From: Bacteroidota bacterium
Lineage (GTDB): Bacteria; Bacteroidota; Bacteroidia; Sphingobacteriales; Sphingobacteriaceae
Reading direction: 5' to 3'
DNA: 64,000 nucleotides
Assembly (NCBI GenBank): GCA_026224775.1
Contig: JAMFRP010000006.1
Span: forward strand, 124,001-188,000
Below, piece by piece: positions 54,153 through 62,468 of the stretch. The translations under genes were made by a program, and so were the position numbers. The notes under the pieces are model-generated. The model had not been told where the DNA came from and ran no database searches. It was given only the letters and a program-made list of their open reading frames with translations. Within the stretch, counting starts at the first letter, position 1. The number at the start of each line of letters is the position of its first letter.

Positions 54153-55472
54153 TTAATGCGCTAATATCTCTTCAGACTCTGTTATTTCAACATCACCATC
54201 CGGTGAAATTTGTGTTAAATGAACCGTTTTCAATTCGTTAACTAAAACAGGATCGTATTTGGTTTTAACTTTTACATAGTTACGGGTAAAACCATGCATA
54301 AAACCATCTTTAATATCACCCTCAAACAACACCTCGTCCGTTTTGCCTAGCTGGGTTTCGTAAAAAGCGCGGCGTTTTTTGTCAGACAATATATGCAGCA
54401 TTTTACTCCGCTCAGCACGGGTTGAACCCGGTACTGTACCTTTCATTTCACTTGCGGGGGTATTTTCCCGTTCAGAGTAAGTAAATACATGCAGGTAAGA
54501 AACGTTCAGATCGTTTAAAAAATTGTACGTATCGATAAAATCCTCGCGTGTTTCGCCAGGGAAGCCAACAATCACATCCACCCCTATGCAGCAATCTGGC
54601 ATTAGCTGTTTTATTTTAGCTACGCGATTGGCATATAATTCCCTTTTATAACGGCGGCGCATCAGTCCCAATATCTTATCAGAACCGGATTGCAGCGGGA
54701 TATGAAAGTGCGGTACAAAACGTTTTGATGTAGCCACAAATTCTATGATCTCGTCTGTCAAAAGGTTTGGTTCGATAGATGAGATACGGATGCGGTCAAT
54801 GCCTTCAACTTTATCCAGCGCTTTAACCAGGTCGAAGAATTTATCTTCGCGTTTACCATCACGAATGCCGAAATCACCCAGATTTACACCTGTTAATACA
54901 ATTTCTTTTACACCTGATGCCGCGATCTCTTCGGCCTGCTTTACCGCATTTTCGATGGTATCACTACGACTTGCACCACGGGCCAAAGGGATTGTACAGA
55001 AGGTGCAAGAGTAATCGCAACCATCCTGAACCTTTAAAAAGGTACGGGTACGATCGCCAATTGACCATGCGGAAACAAACTGATTAGCTTCGGTTACTGG
55101 TTGGTTATAAACTACCGCTTTGGGATTTTTGGTAAGATCGGTGATGTAATCAACGATCTGAAACTTTTCTGCAGCGCCTAAAACCATATCAACGCCGGGT
55201 ATTTCGGCAATTTCTTTTGGCTTTAATTGCGCATAGCAACCTACAATAGTTACATAAGCGTTAGGCGATATTTTAAGGGCTTCCTTAACTACCTTTTTAC
55301 ACTTTTTATCGGCGTTTTCAGTAACCGAACAGGTGTTGATCACGAATACATCGGGGGTATCGGTAAAATCAACTGTGCTAAAGCCCGCATTGTTAAATAA
55401 ACGGCCAATAGACGATGTTTCTGAATAATTCAGTTTACATCCCAGTGTATAAAAAGCTACCTTCTTGTCCAT
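54153..55472 (-). CDS. mtaB: tRNA ms2t6A methylthiotransferase (MtaB)
   Basis: 439 residues. The N-terminal UPF0004 domain has its cluster cysteines in TLGCKLNYSE, NTCSVTENADKKC and VGCYAQLKP. The radical-SAM cluster is GCDYSCTFCTIPLARG (C-x3-C-x2-C). The GCKxN opening favours MtaB over MiaB or RimO. It adds the methylthio group to t6A37 of tRNAs that decode ANN codons. First gene of the lgt operon; lgt follows after 27 bases. Confidence 0.92.
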   Translation of the reverse strand: MDKKVAFYTLGCKLNYSETSSIGRLFNNAGFSTVDFTDTPDVFVINTCSVTENADKKCKKVVKEALKISPNAYVTIVGCYAQLKPKEIAEIPGVDMVLGAAEKFQIVDYITDLTKNPKAVVYNQPVTEANQFVSAWSIGDRTRTFLKVQDGCDYSCTFCTIPLARGASRSDTIENAVKQAEEIAASGVKEIVLTGVNLGDFGIRDGKREDKFFDLVKALDKVEGIDRIRISSIEPNLLTDEIIEFVATSKRFVPHFHIPLQSGSDKILGLMRRRYKRELYANRVAKIKQLMPDCCIGVDVIVGFPGETREDFIDTYNFLNDLNVSYLHVFTYSERENTPASEMKGTVPGSTRAERSKMLHILSDKKRRAFYETQLGKTDEVLFEGDIKDGFMHGFTRNYVKVKTKYDPVLVNELKTVHLTQISPDGDVEITESEEILAH

Positions 55473-55548
55473 TTTGAAGCCGCAAAGATAGGAATTTTAA
55501 ATATTAGTTGCTTGCCACTTAACAATGAAGTGCATGATCTGTTAAAAT

Positions 55549-55582
55549 TTTCAGTCGCCAATTAATTAACCGGCGACTGAAA
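55549..55582. terminator. Terminator of the TM2/SHOCT gene
   Basis: TTTCAGTCGCC and GGCGACTGAAA form a perfect 11-base stem around a 12-base loop, just past the stop at 55595 on the minus strand. Confidence 0.75.
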
Positions 55583-55594
55583 TTAGAAGTATTC

Positions 55595-55969
55595 TTAGGC
55601 CAATACTTTACCTTTTTGTATATTATATTCCTCTTCGCTGATAATGCCTTTTTCTTTTAGCTCGTGCAATTTATGTAATTGCTCTGTCACACTTGGTTGA
55701 GCTGCTTGTTGATGTTGGCCCGGAACATTAACCACAATATTATTTACATTGTTATTGTGATTAGCCCCCATTTGCCTGATGAATAAAGCATTGTTATAAG
55801 CATCGACCTGGCTACCTAAGGTAAAAAGATCGATAAGCCAGCCTATGCCAAATAAACCAAATGTAAAAAAATAGAGTATGCCGATGCTTACTTTGTCTAG
55901 GTAAAACTTATGGACACCTAAAAACCCCAGGAAAAACCATAAAATGTAAGCTGTAGATTTTGATTTCAT
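55595..55969 (-). CDS. TM2 domain protein with C-terminal SHOCT motif
   Basis: 124 residues. Two adjacent hydrophobic helices with the TM2 signature (FLGFLGVHKFYLDKVSIGIL, then FGLFGIGWLIDLFTL) followed by a linker and a SHOCT motif (LHKLHELKEKGIISEEEYNI). Both are widespread small modules; SHOCT often marks membrane proteins linked to short coiled or oligomerisation elements. The cellular role is unknown. Confidence 0.88.
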   Translation of the reverse strand: MKSKSTAYILWFFLGFLGVHKFYLDKVSIGILYFFTFGLFGIGWLIDLFTLGSQVDAYNNALFIRQMGANHNNNVNNIVVNVPGQHQQAAQPSVTEQLHKLHELKEKGIISEEEYNIQKGKVLA

Positions 55970-56069
55970 AATTGCAATAAATAAGGTTAAGTGAGCAATA
56001 TAAAAATATTAAAAATAGTATTGAAAAAATTATACTATTTTTTTCAATAAAGCTTATTTACCATATTAG

Positions 56070-56636
56070 CTATTCCTCTCCCCAGCGGTAACTTTCGTTT
56101 TCAAGACCTGTCAGATCAATTATCCGGTTTACAACCGTCATGGCTAACTCTTCAATTGTTTTTGGTTTGCTGTAGAATGATGGTATCGCCGGGCAAATGA
56201 TCCCCCCTGCCTCGGTAACGGTTTGCATATTGCGGATATGGATCAGGTTAAATGGGGTATCACGGGCTACCAGTATCAGTTTGCGACGCTCTTTTAAGAC
56301 AACATCCGCTGCGCGACTGATCAGATCATCAGATATGCCACCGGCTATACGGCCTAAAGTGCCCATGGAACATGGTACGATGATCATGGTATCAAACCGG
56401 GCTGAGCCTGACGCGAAGGGCGCCATAAAATCATATTTAGAATAAAATTTAAAGGGGTAGTTTTTGTAATCCTCGTTATCCAGCTCTACTTGCCATACTT
56501 GCTTTGCATTATCGGACATTACGATGCCTACCTCGGCAATCTGCGCGCTTAGTTGCTGTAATTTATCCAGTAATAATTTGGCGTAAATGGCACCGCTGGC
56601 ACCGGTAATTGCCAAAACAATTTTCTTCTTCATCAT
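56070..56636 (-). CDS. UbiX-type flavin prenyltransferase
   Basis: 188 residues. Opening AITGASGAIYAKLLLDKL is the flavin-binding motif, and SMGTLGRIAGGISDDLISRAADVVLKERRKLILV is the UbiX core with the phosphate-binding site. UbiX attaches a dimethylallyl group to FMN to make the prenyl-FMN cofactor of UbiD decarboxylases. No ubiD gene is in the window. Either ATG at 56636 or 56633 may start it. Confidence 0.93.
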   Translation of the reverse strand: MMKKKIVLAITGASGAIYAKLLLDKLQQLSAQIAEVGIVMSDNAKQVWQVELDNEDYKNYPFKFYSKYDFMAPFASGSARFDTMIIVPCSMGTLGRIAGGISDDLISRAADVVLKERRKLILVARDTPFNLIHIRNMQTVTEAGGIICPAIPSFYSKPKTIEELAMTVVNRIIDLTGLENESYRWGEE

Positions 56637-56674
56637 AAATATTGTGGCAAGATAGGCAGATAAAAATCAGGGCA

Positions 56675-56707
56675 CAAAAAAAGGGTCGAATATAAATACC
56701 CGACCCT
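56675..56707 (-). terminator. Rho-independent terminator after ppx
   Basis: On the minus strand AGGGTCG and CGACCCT form a seven-base stem, followed directly by seven T residues. It separates ppx from ubiX. Confidence 0.8.
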
Positions 56708-56796
56708 ACATCTACCTATGAAAAACATGCCCTAAAAGGGCACTACAAATGTAGTAAAACAGTTTGTTAATTTTTTAATAATTAATTAAAATAATT

Positions 56797-57684
56797 TTAA
56801 TATGATTTCGTAAAGTTCTTCTCAATAAGGGTTTGTATAATTCCATCAACCATACCAACGCTTGGTACGTAAATATTTTTAATGTTTGCCCACTTTAAAA
56901 CGGTTATATAAATTTCGCAAGCCGGAATAATCACATCTGCCCTATCCTGGTTTAGGCCGAGCACATTGATGCGGTCTTTCAGCGAGAACGAATTTAAATA
57001 ATTATAAAGTGTTTTGAGTTTTGCAAATGACAATGGCAAGCCGTTTTTCTCTTCAGATAGTTTGTATAGTTTATTGATGTTACCACCGGTACCAATACCG
57101 TAAACGCCTTTAAATACCTTAGTATGTTCGCGGATAAAATCGTGCATTTCGCTCCAGGTTTCTTCTTTATCCTGGTTATCGAGCATACGAATGGTGCCGA
57201 TATTAAATGATCGCGAAGCAAATAGCTCACCATCTGAAAACAAGGAAAGTTCGGTGCTACCGCCACCTACGTCAACGTATAGATAGGTTTTATTTTTATC
57301 GATAGTTTGCTCAGCATGACTGGCGTAGATGATCTTGGCTTCTTTTTGACCGTGGATGATCTCCAGATCGATGTTACCTTCGTTTTTAACACGGGCAACA
57401 ACTTCATCTCCATTCTTCGCTTCGCGCATGGCAGATGTGGCAAAGGCCATGTAATCTTTTACCTTGTAAACATCCATCAGGTTGCGGAAGGCATGCATAG
57501 ATTTTACCAGATCATCCGCCTTTTTATCAGAGATATGCTGATTGAGAAACGCGTCGTCGCCTAAACGTAAGGGTACCCTTATAAGTGTGTTTTTTTTGAA
57601 TGATACCGAACCATTGTTTTCAATAATATCGGCTATCAGAAGCCTTACGGCATTAGATCCTATGTCAATCGCGGCGTATCTCAA
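56797..57684 (-). CDS. Ppx/GppA family phosphatase (exopolyphosphatase)
   Basis: 295 residues, the short form: an actin-like ATPase fold with MRYAAIDIGSNAVRLLIAD at the start and YVDVGGGSTELSLF (DVGGGS phosphate loop) in the middle. The extra C-terminal HD-like domain of the E. coli enzymes is lacking. It hydrolyses polyphosphate from the chain end, or pppGpp. The upstream neighbour is ppk1 (3-base gap), so a polyphosphate role is favoured. Confidence 0.9.
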   Translation of the reverse strand: MRYAAIDIGSNAVRLLIADIIENNGSVSFKKNTLIRVPLRLGDDAFLNQHISDKKADDLVKSMHAFRNLMDVYKVKDYMAFATSAMREAKNGDEVVARVKNEGNIDLEIIHGQKEAKIIYASHAEQTIDKNKTYLYVDVGGGSTELSLFSDGELFASRSFNIGTIRMLDNQDKEETWSEMHDFIREHTKVFKGVYGIGTGGNINKLYKLSEEKNGLPLSFAKLKTLYNYLNSFSLKDRINVLGLNQDRADVIIPACEIYITVLKWANIKNIYVPSVGMVDGIIQTLIEKNFTKSY

Positions 57685-57687
57685 TTT

Positions 57688-59736
57688 TTATTTGGTTTTG
57701 TTTTTAAGGTAGTTGTAAATATCTATTTGTGCCCTGCTCGGTATCTCGCTTTTTGTTTTGTGGTATTTGTTGGTATTATGGCTGTTTATTTCGCGCGCTT
57801 TGGTGTTGTCGCTTAGTTGTATGTTGATGATTTCCTTAACTTCTTTACGCAAGTTTTCATCATAAATCGGGAAACCAACCTCCACCCTGTTATCAATATT
57901 GCGGGTCATGAAATCAGCCGAAGTAAGGAACAGCAACTCTTTACCATCATTGCAATAAATATGCACGCGGGCATGTTCCAGGTATTTATCTACAATACTG
58001 ATCACCTCTATGTTCTCGCTGTAGCCTTTGATGCCCGGTATCAGGCAGCACATGCCTCTTACAATCAGTTTTATTTTTACGCCGGCATTGTTTGCCTGGT
58101 ACAACTTGGCAATCATTAGCTCATCGGCCAGGCTATTCATTTTGAAGATCATGTAGGCTTCTTTACCAGCCTTCGCATTCTTCATTTCGTTGTCGATCAA
58201 CCTGTAAATCGCAGGTCTTGAATCTATTGGCGATACGATCAGATGCTTTAACCCTTCGGCTAAAATTCCTCTACTTAAAGCCTTGAATACTTTCACCAGA
58301 TCGCCGGTCAACCTTTTATCAGCAGTGAGCAGGGTGTGATCGGCATACATTACCGCTGTTTTTTCGTTAAAGTTCCCGGTAGATAAGCAGGAATAATAAG
58401 CGGCTTTGCCTTTTTCCATACGCTTAACCAGGCATATTTTGGAATGCACTTTATAGTTTTCGATACCGTAAAGTACATTCACACCTTCATCTTCTAACTG
58501 ACGGCTCCAGCCGATATTATTTTGCTCATCAAACCTGGCCCTTAGTTCAACTAAACAGGTTACCTTTTTGCCATTTTTTGCAGCGTTAATCAAAGCATGT
58601 ATTACCCTTGAATTTGAGGCGAGGCGATAAACCGCGATACTTATTTCTACTACTTTTGGATCGATGGCCGCTTCGCGCAAAAAGTGGATTACGTAATCAT
58701 ATGATTGGTATGGACTGCTGATAAGATAATCCTTTTTAGCGATCATGCTCATTAAGCTTTTACCAAAGGATAATCCATTAACAGGTAGCGGCAGGTATTT
58801 CTGATATTCCAATTCCGGCCGACCGACGTTAGGAAACTTGATAAAATCCTTAAAATTATGGTAGCGATTACCCGGGATGAGGCTTTCGCCATGCAATCCC
58901 ATCTTTAGCACCAGGCTTTTAAGCATGTCCAGCGGCATTTCGGTATCATACAGCAAGCGCATGGGCTTACCTTTGCGGCGTTTTTGTAGGCTTTTAGCTA
59001 GCGAATCGATGAATTTACCGCTCACTTCTTTATCTAAATCAAGCTCCGCGTCACGAGTAAGCTGTATGGAGTAAGCCGAAATACTATCGTGCTCAAAAAT
59101 AAAGAAGATGTCTTCGAGGCTGTACCGTAATACGTCATCCAATAAAATAAGAAACTTTAAATTATTGGTTTCGGGTAGTACAATAAACCTTGAAAGGTTA
59201 TCGGGTATTTCTATCAGGGCATATCTTACCTTTTTTTTATTAACGAGCTTAACGTAAAAATAAACAGCACGGTCTCGTAGCTCAGGCAATGGCCTGTCTT
59301 CATCAAGCATGATGGGCACCAGCATGGGTAACAGCTTTTCCCTGAAATATTTTTTAACGAACTCGCCGCGTGATACGTTAAGCTGGGTATCATTCAAAAT
59401 AAATATCTTTTCTTCGGCAAGCTGCTTTACAATGATGTTTTCGTACAGGTTGTTAAACTTGCGTTCCTGCCTTACTACGATGGTTTTTATTTGGTTGAGG
59501 ATCTTTTTAGGGTTATAACCTAAAATCTCTTTCGCTTTCTCGTTCAGGTTAGATAACCGACTAAGCGTTGCTACCCTAACACGGTAAAATTCATCGAGGT
59601 TTGAAGAGAATATGGCTAAAAACTTGATCCGTTCAATCAGCGGGACGGTTGGGTCGGCAGCTTCCTGCAAAACCCGGTCGTTAAAATAGAGCCAGCTTAT
59701 TTCCCTGTTAATTAGAGGTATGTGTTTAATATCCAT
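57688..59736 (-). CDS. ppk1: Polyphosphate kinase 1
   Basis: 682 residues, the usual length. Opening INREISWLYFNDRVLQEA, and two conserved histidines at 431 (YKVHSKICLV) and 592 (ARVHIYCND), the positions that correspond to the autophosphorylated histidine and its partner in E. coli. LSTGNFNEKTAVMYADHTLL is the surrounding PLD-like motif. It makes polyphosphate from ATP reversibly. It is first of a two-gene unit with ppx. Confidence 0.96.
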   Translation of the reverse strand: MDIKHIPLINREISWLYFNDRVLQEAADPTVPLIERIKFLAIFSSNLDEFYRVRVATLSRLSNLNEKAKEILGYNPKKILNQIKTIVVRQERKFNNLYENIIVKQLAEEKIFILNDTQLNVSRGEFVKKYFREKLLPMLVPIMLDEDRPLPELRDRAVYFYVKLVNKKKVRYALIEIPDNLSRFIVLPETNNLKFLILLDDVLRYSLEDIFFIFEHDSISAYSIQLTRDAELDLDKEVSGKFIDSLAKSLQKRRKGKPMRLLYDTEMPLDMLKSLVLKMGLHGESLIPGNRYHNFKDFIKFPNVGRPELEYQKYLPLPVNGLSFGKSLMSMIAKKDYLISSPYQSYDYVIHFLREAAIDPKVVEISIAVYRLASNSRVIHALINAAKNGKKVTCLVELRARFDEQNNIGWSRQLEDEGVNVLYGIENYKVHSKICLVKRMEKGKAAYYSCLSTGNFNEKTAVMYADHTLLTADKRLTGDLVKVFKALSRGILAEGLKHLIVSPIDSRPAIYRLIDNEMKNAKAGKEAYMIFKMNSLADELMIAKLYQANNAGVKIKLIVRGMCCLIPGIKGYSENIEVISIVDKYLEHARVHIYCNDGKELLFLTSADFMTRNIDNRVEVGFPIYDENLRKEVKEIINIQLSDNTKAREINSHNTNKYHKTKSEIPSRAQIDIYNYLKNKTK

Positions 59737-59844
59737 ATTATTACCGGCTTTATGGGCGCGATTTTACAAAGCTGCTTATTTATTTGTTAACTTAATATTA
59801 ACTTCTTGCTATGTTAAGTGTTTTTAAGATACGAAGAAATCCGT

Positions 59845-59873
59845 TTACTTTCTTTTTCCGCAAAAGAAAGTAA
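59845..59873. repeat. 12-bp inverted repeat upstream of ppk1 and yajQ
   Basis: TTACTTTCTTTT and AAAAGAAAGTAA are perfect complements around a five-base loop. No T tract or gene end is near, so it is not a simple terminator. It may be the end of a dispersed repeat. Confidence 0.6.
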
Positions 59874-60078
59874 CAAAGAAAACTCCCGGCTGCGCCTGCC
59901 TCTATTATTGTTAGTGCTTTTAGTTGGGTCTGTGCTAGCCGAGCCAGACGATGCCGGTTTTTTAGGTTAATAATGGGTTGTGCTTTTGCAGTGGTTGGCT
60001 CCCTGTTCTATTCTTTTTGTCATTGCGGAGAGTTTGTAGCAAAAAATAGAATTCGGTACTCATTGACATAGTTTTTGC

Positions 60079-60086
60079 TAATTTTG
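60079..60086 (+). promoter_or_regulatory. -7 promoter box of yajQ
   Basis: TAATTTTG matches TAnnTTTG, 22 bases upstream of the ATG. No TTTG at the -33 position. Confidence 0.35.
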
Positions 60087-60108
60087 TTTAGTTAATAAAT
60101 AAACCATT

Positions 60109-60603
60109 ATGCCAACTTTTGATATTGTAAGCAAAATTGACGGCCAAACGCTTGATAATGCTATCAACATAGCCAAAAAAGAAATTTTGAACCGTTATGA
60201 TTTTAACGACTCGAAAAGCACCATCGACCTTGATAAAAAAACTAACGTAATTACCGTGCTTACGGAGAATGACATGCGCCTGAAAGCTATTCAGGATGCG
60301 ATCATCAGTCGTATGGTTAAACAACAACTTGATCCTAACGCATTAGATTTGGATGGCAACCAACAGGCGGCTTCGGGTAATATGATTCGTAAGGAGATCA
60401 AGATCAAAGAAGGCATTGAGAAAGAGGCTGCTAAAAAGATCATCAAAAAAATAAAAGACAGCGGCTTAAAGGTACAGGCATCTATTATGGATGACCAGGT
60501 GCGTGTGCAGGCTAAAAAAATCGATGATTTGCAAGCGGTAATCAGTCTTTGCAGGAGTGATAACTTTGGGCAGCCTTTGCAGTATATTAATATGAGGAAT
60601 TAG
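60109..60603 (+). CDS. YajQ family protein (DUF520), nucleotide-binding
   Basis: 164 residues, full family length: MPTFDIVSKIDGQTLDNAIN start, RYDFNDSKSTIDLDKK, and VQASIMDDQVRVQAKKIDDLQAVISLCR at the end. Two ferredoxin-like domains are expected. Members bind cyclic di-GMP or nucleotides in some Proteobacteria; the role in Bacteroidota is not known. Single gene, followed by an inverted-repeat element. Confidence 0.93.
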   Translation: MPTFDIVSKIDGQTLDNAINIAKKEILNRYDFNDSKSTIDLDKKTNVITVLTENDMRLKAIQDAIISRMVKQQLDPNALDLDGNQQAASGNMIRKEIKIKEGIEKEAAKKIIKKIKDSGLKVQASIMDDQVRVQAKKIDDLQAVISLCRSDNFGQPLQYINMRN

Positions 60604-60623
60604 TACTCATTATCCTCTTTAAC

Positions 60624-60711
60624 TTGTCATTCTGAGCGAAGCGAAGACTCTATCGATAGGCATTTGCGCCATATATAACGGATAGATTCTTCGCTTCGCT
60701 CAGAATGACAA
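60624..60711. repeat. Inverted-repeat element (type TTGTCATTCTGAGCGAAG)
   Basis: Arms of 31 bases, 60624-60654 and 60681-60711, are reverse complements except for one or two bases; the centre is 26 bases. It lies between yajQ and the hsp20 terminator. A different family from the 51624-51720 element, though similar in size and place. Confidence 0.8.
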
Positions 60712-60748
60712 ATCTTTTTAGTTTATAGAAAACTTAATAATATCCCAC

Positions 60749-60779
60749 AAAAAAAGACCGCCCCTTGCGGAACGGCCTT
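60749..60779 (-). terminator. Terminator of the hsp20 gene
   Basis: On the minus strand a ten-base stem (with G-T pairs) and a GCAA loop is followed by seven T residues, 40 bases past the hsp20 stop. Confidence 0.8.
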
Positions 60780-60818
60780 CTATCAAACTAAACCACTTAT
60801 TATGAAAACAAAACCTTA

Positions 60819-61256
60819 TTACTTTACAGCTATTTCTCTGCTTTGAAACTTAGCTTCTTCTCTTTTTGCCACTGTTAATTTTAATACGCCGTCGGTATAT
60901 TCAGCGTCAATTTTTGAGTGGTCTACTGTTTCAGGCAAGGTGAATGACCTTGTGAATGAAGTGTAGTTATATTCGCGTTTGCTAAATTTTGTTCCTTCAA
61001 CAGTTTCTACTTTTTTATCAGCAGATACGCTTAGTACGTTTTTATCTAAGTTAATTTTAAAGTCTTCCTTTTTTAAGCCAGGAGCGGCTAATTCAATATG
61101 GAACTCATTTTCGTTCTCTGCAATATTCACTGCAGGTACGCGTGATATTAATTTATCACCAATAAATGTGTCGTTTAAAATGCTATCGAACACATCATTA
61201 AAGAATGGGTTAACCGGGTAATTTTTTTGTCCGTTTCCAAATTTCACTAAAGTCAT
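60819..61256 (-). CDS. Hsp20/alpha-crystallin family small heat-shock protein
   Basis: 145 residues. The alpha-crystallin domain runs from about VPAVNIAENENEFHIELAAP to the final TVAKREEAKF, with GVLKLTVAK as the family G-x-L motif. Short N-terminal arm with the usual amphipathic start. Holdase chaperone that binds unfolding proteins in the cytosol. Preceded by an unusually strong Shine-Dalgarno sequence, suggesting high or heat-regulated expression. Confidence 0.95.
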   Translation of the reverse strand: MTLVKFGNGQKNYPVNPFFNDVFDSILNDTFIGDKLISRVPAVNIAENENEFHIELAAPGLKKEDFKINLDKNVLSVSADKKVETVEGTKFSKREYNYTSFTRSFTLPETVDHSKIDAEYTDGVLKLTVAKREEAKFQSREIAVK

Positions 61257-61262
61257 TTTTAT

Positions 61263-61270
61263 ATCCTCCT
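61263..61270 (-). promoter_or_regulatory. Strong Shine-Dalgarno sequence of hsp20
   Basis: AGGAGGAT lies with its AGGAGG core 8 bases from the ATG. Most other starts in the window lack any such site, so this one stands out. Confidence 0.8.
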
Positions 61271-61392
61271 AAAGTTTTGTTTTTATTACTTTCGTAAACA
61301 TACTGTTCAACTGTTGTACCAATGCCCTAAAAGGGTGTTCTTGCAGACATTATGACGGTTAAAACCAAATCTTTACCGACTTTTTGACACCT

Positions 61393-61839
61393 ATGGCTGA
61401 AAATCTTTCTAAATACAAGTACAAAACACCTATCGCTATCCGCTTTTCGGATATGGATGCTTACGGGCACGTGAACAATGCTGTTTATTTAACTTATTTT
61501 GAGATAGCGCGATCGCACTATTGGAAGGATGTAGCGAAATGGGATTGGAATGAAAGTGGTGTTATTTTAGGCCGGTCGGAAATTAATTACCTGAAACCTA
61601 TTGTAATGCACGATGAAATTGCCTGTTATGTACGCGTTACCCGCATAGGCAACAGTAGTTTTGATGTAATGCACGTATTGGTTAAAATAACTCCTGAGGG
61701 CGAAGAAATTTGCACTACCGGCAAAACGGTATGCATTAGTTATAATTATACAGCCAATAAATCGATAACCATACCGGCGGCTCAAAGGCAACGCATGATT
61801 GATTATGATGAGCCGGGATTAATATCCAATACTCACTAA
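61393..61839 (+). CDS. Hotdog-fold acyl-CoA thioesterase (4HBT/YbgC type)
   Basis: 148 residues from ATG 61393; a TTG three codons upstream is rejected. The 4HBT active-site motif is RFSDMDAYGHVNNAVYLTYF, with the catalytic Asp in DMDAYGH. The VILGRSEINYLKPIV strand follows. Members hydrolyse acyl-CoA or acyl-ACP thioesters. Convergent with mgtC, overlapping by 4 bases. Confidence 0.92.
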   Translation: MAENLSKYKYKTPIAIRFSDMDAYGHVNNAVYLTYFEIARSHYWKDVAKWDWNESGVILGRSEINYLKPIVMHDEIACYVRVTRIGNSSFDVMHVLVKITPEGEEICTTGKTVCISYNYTANKSITIPAAQRQRMIDYDEPGLISNTH

Positions 61840-62468
61840 AAAGATTTGATATGAGGCGTAATTAACAACTCCTGACTAAGCTTGTTAATGTGTTTTTTAT
61901 GCCCCGTAACCATTACGGCTGCATGTAGGTTATCATTTTGCTTATTTACCCTTATCACCCGCACTGTAAGGTTGTGCGCCTTGGCGCGGTCTTCCATATT
62001 AAGTAAATGACTATATTCTGTATCATCAAAAACGATGGTGTACAACCTGTCGTGGTGTATTTTATCCAGGTAGTTCTCTAAAAAATGGAATACAGTTAGC
62101 ACAAAAATAGTAATCACCGATGAAAGGATGCCGAGCAGGTAATCGCCAGCCCCTACCGCCATACCGATGGCAGCTGATATCCAGATAACAGCCGCGGTTG
62201 TTAAACCTGTTACGGCAATATCATCCTTAAAAATAACACCTGCACCTATAAAACCTATGCCAGTTATTACGTTGATGTTTACACCTAAACCCGCACGTTG
62301 TGCTATTAATGTAAATATGGCCGAGCCAAGGCAGATCAGGATTATAGTCCTGAAACCGGCGGTTTTGTTTTTGTACTGACGCTCAATACCTAAAATACCG
62401 CCGCATAAAATAGCGACGCCTATTTTCATAAGATCTTCATTAGCAATATGAAATTCGGCTGGGCCCAT
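61836..62468 (-). CDS. MgtC/SapB family membrane protein
   Basis: 210 residues. N-terminal four to five helices carry the family motif GGILGIERQYKNKTAGFRT and TGIGFIGAGVIFKD. The C-terminal 70 residues form a soluble ACT-like domain. MgtC proteins act in magnesium limitation and control the F1Fo ATPase in Salmonella; SapB members are less studied. Its ATG overlaps the stop of the oxidase gene by one base, so the pair is cotranslated. Confidence 0.9.
   Translation of the reverse strand: MGPAEFHIANEDLMKIGVAILCGGILGIERQYKNKTAGFRTIILICLGSAIFTLIAQRAGLGVNINVITGIGFIGAGVIFKDDIAVTGLTTAAVIWISAAIGMAVGAGDYLLGILSSVITIFVLTVFHFLENYLDKIHHDRLYTIVFDDTEYSHLLNMEDRAKAHNLTVRVIRVNKQNDNLHAAVMVTGHKKHINKLSQELLITPHIKSF

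Larger units (their letters stand above)
59737..60108. other. Intergenic region between ppk1 and yajQ
   Basis: About 370 bases between the divergent genes with no credible coding frame. It holds the inverted repeat at 59845-59873, a GC-richer block after it that resembles a decayed repeat, and the yajQ promoter box at 60079. Confidence 0.5.

Noticed and set aside
56727-61335. ATGCCCTAAAAGGG present at 56727-56740 and 61322-61335
   Set aside because: A 14-base match with hairpin character in two intergenic regions, but no shared context or gene function; probably coincidence.
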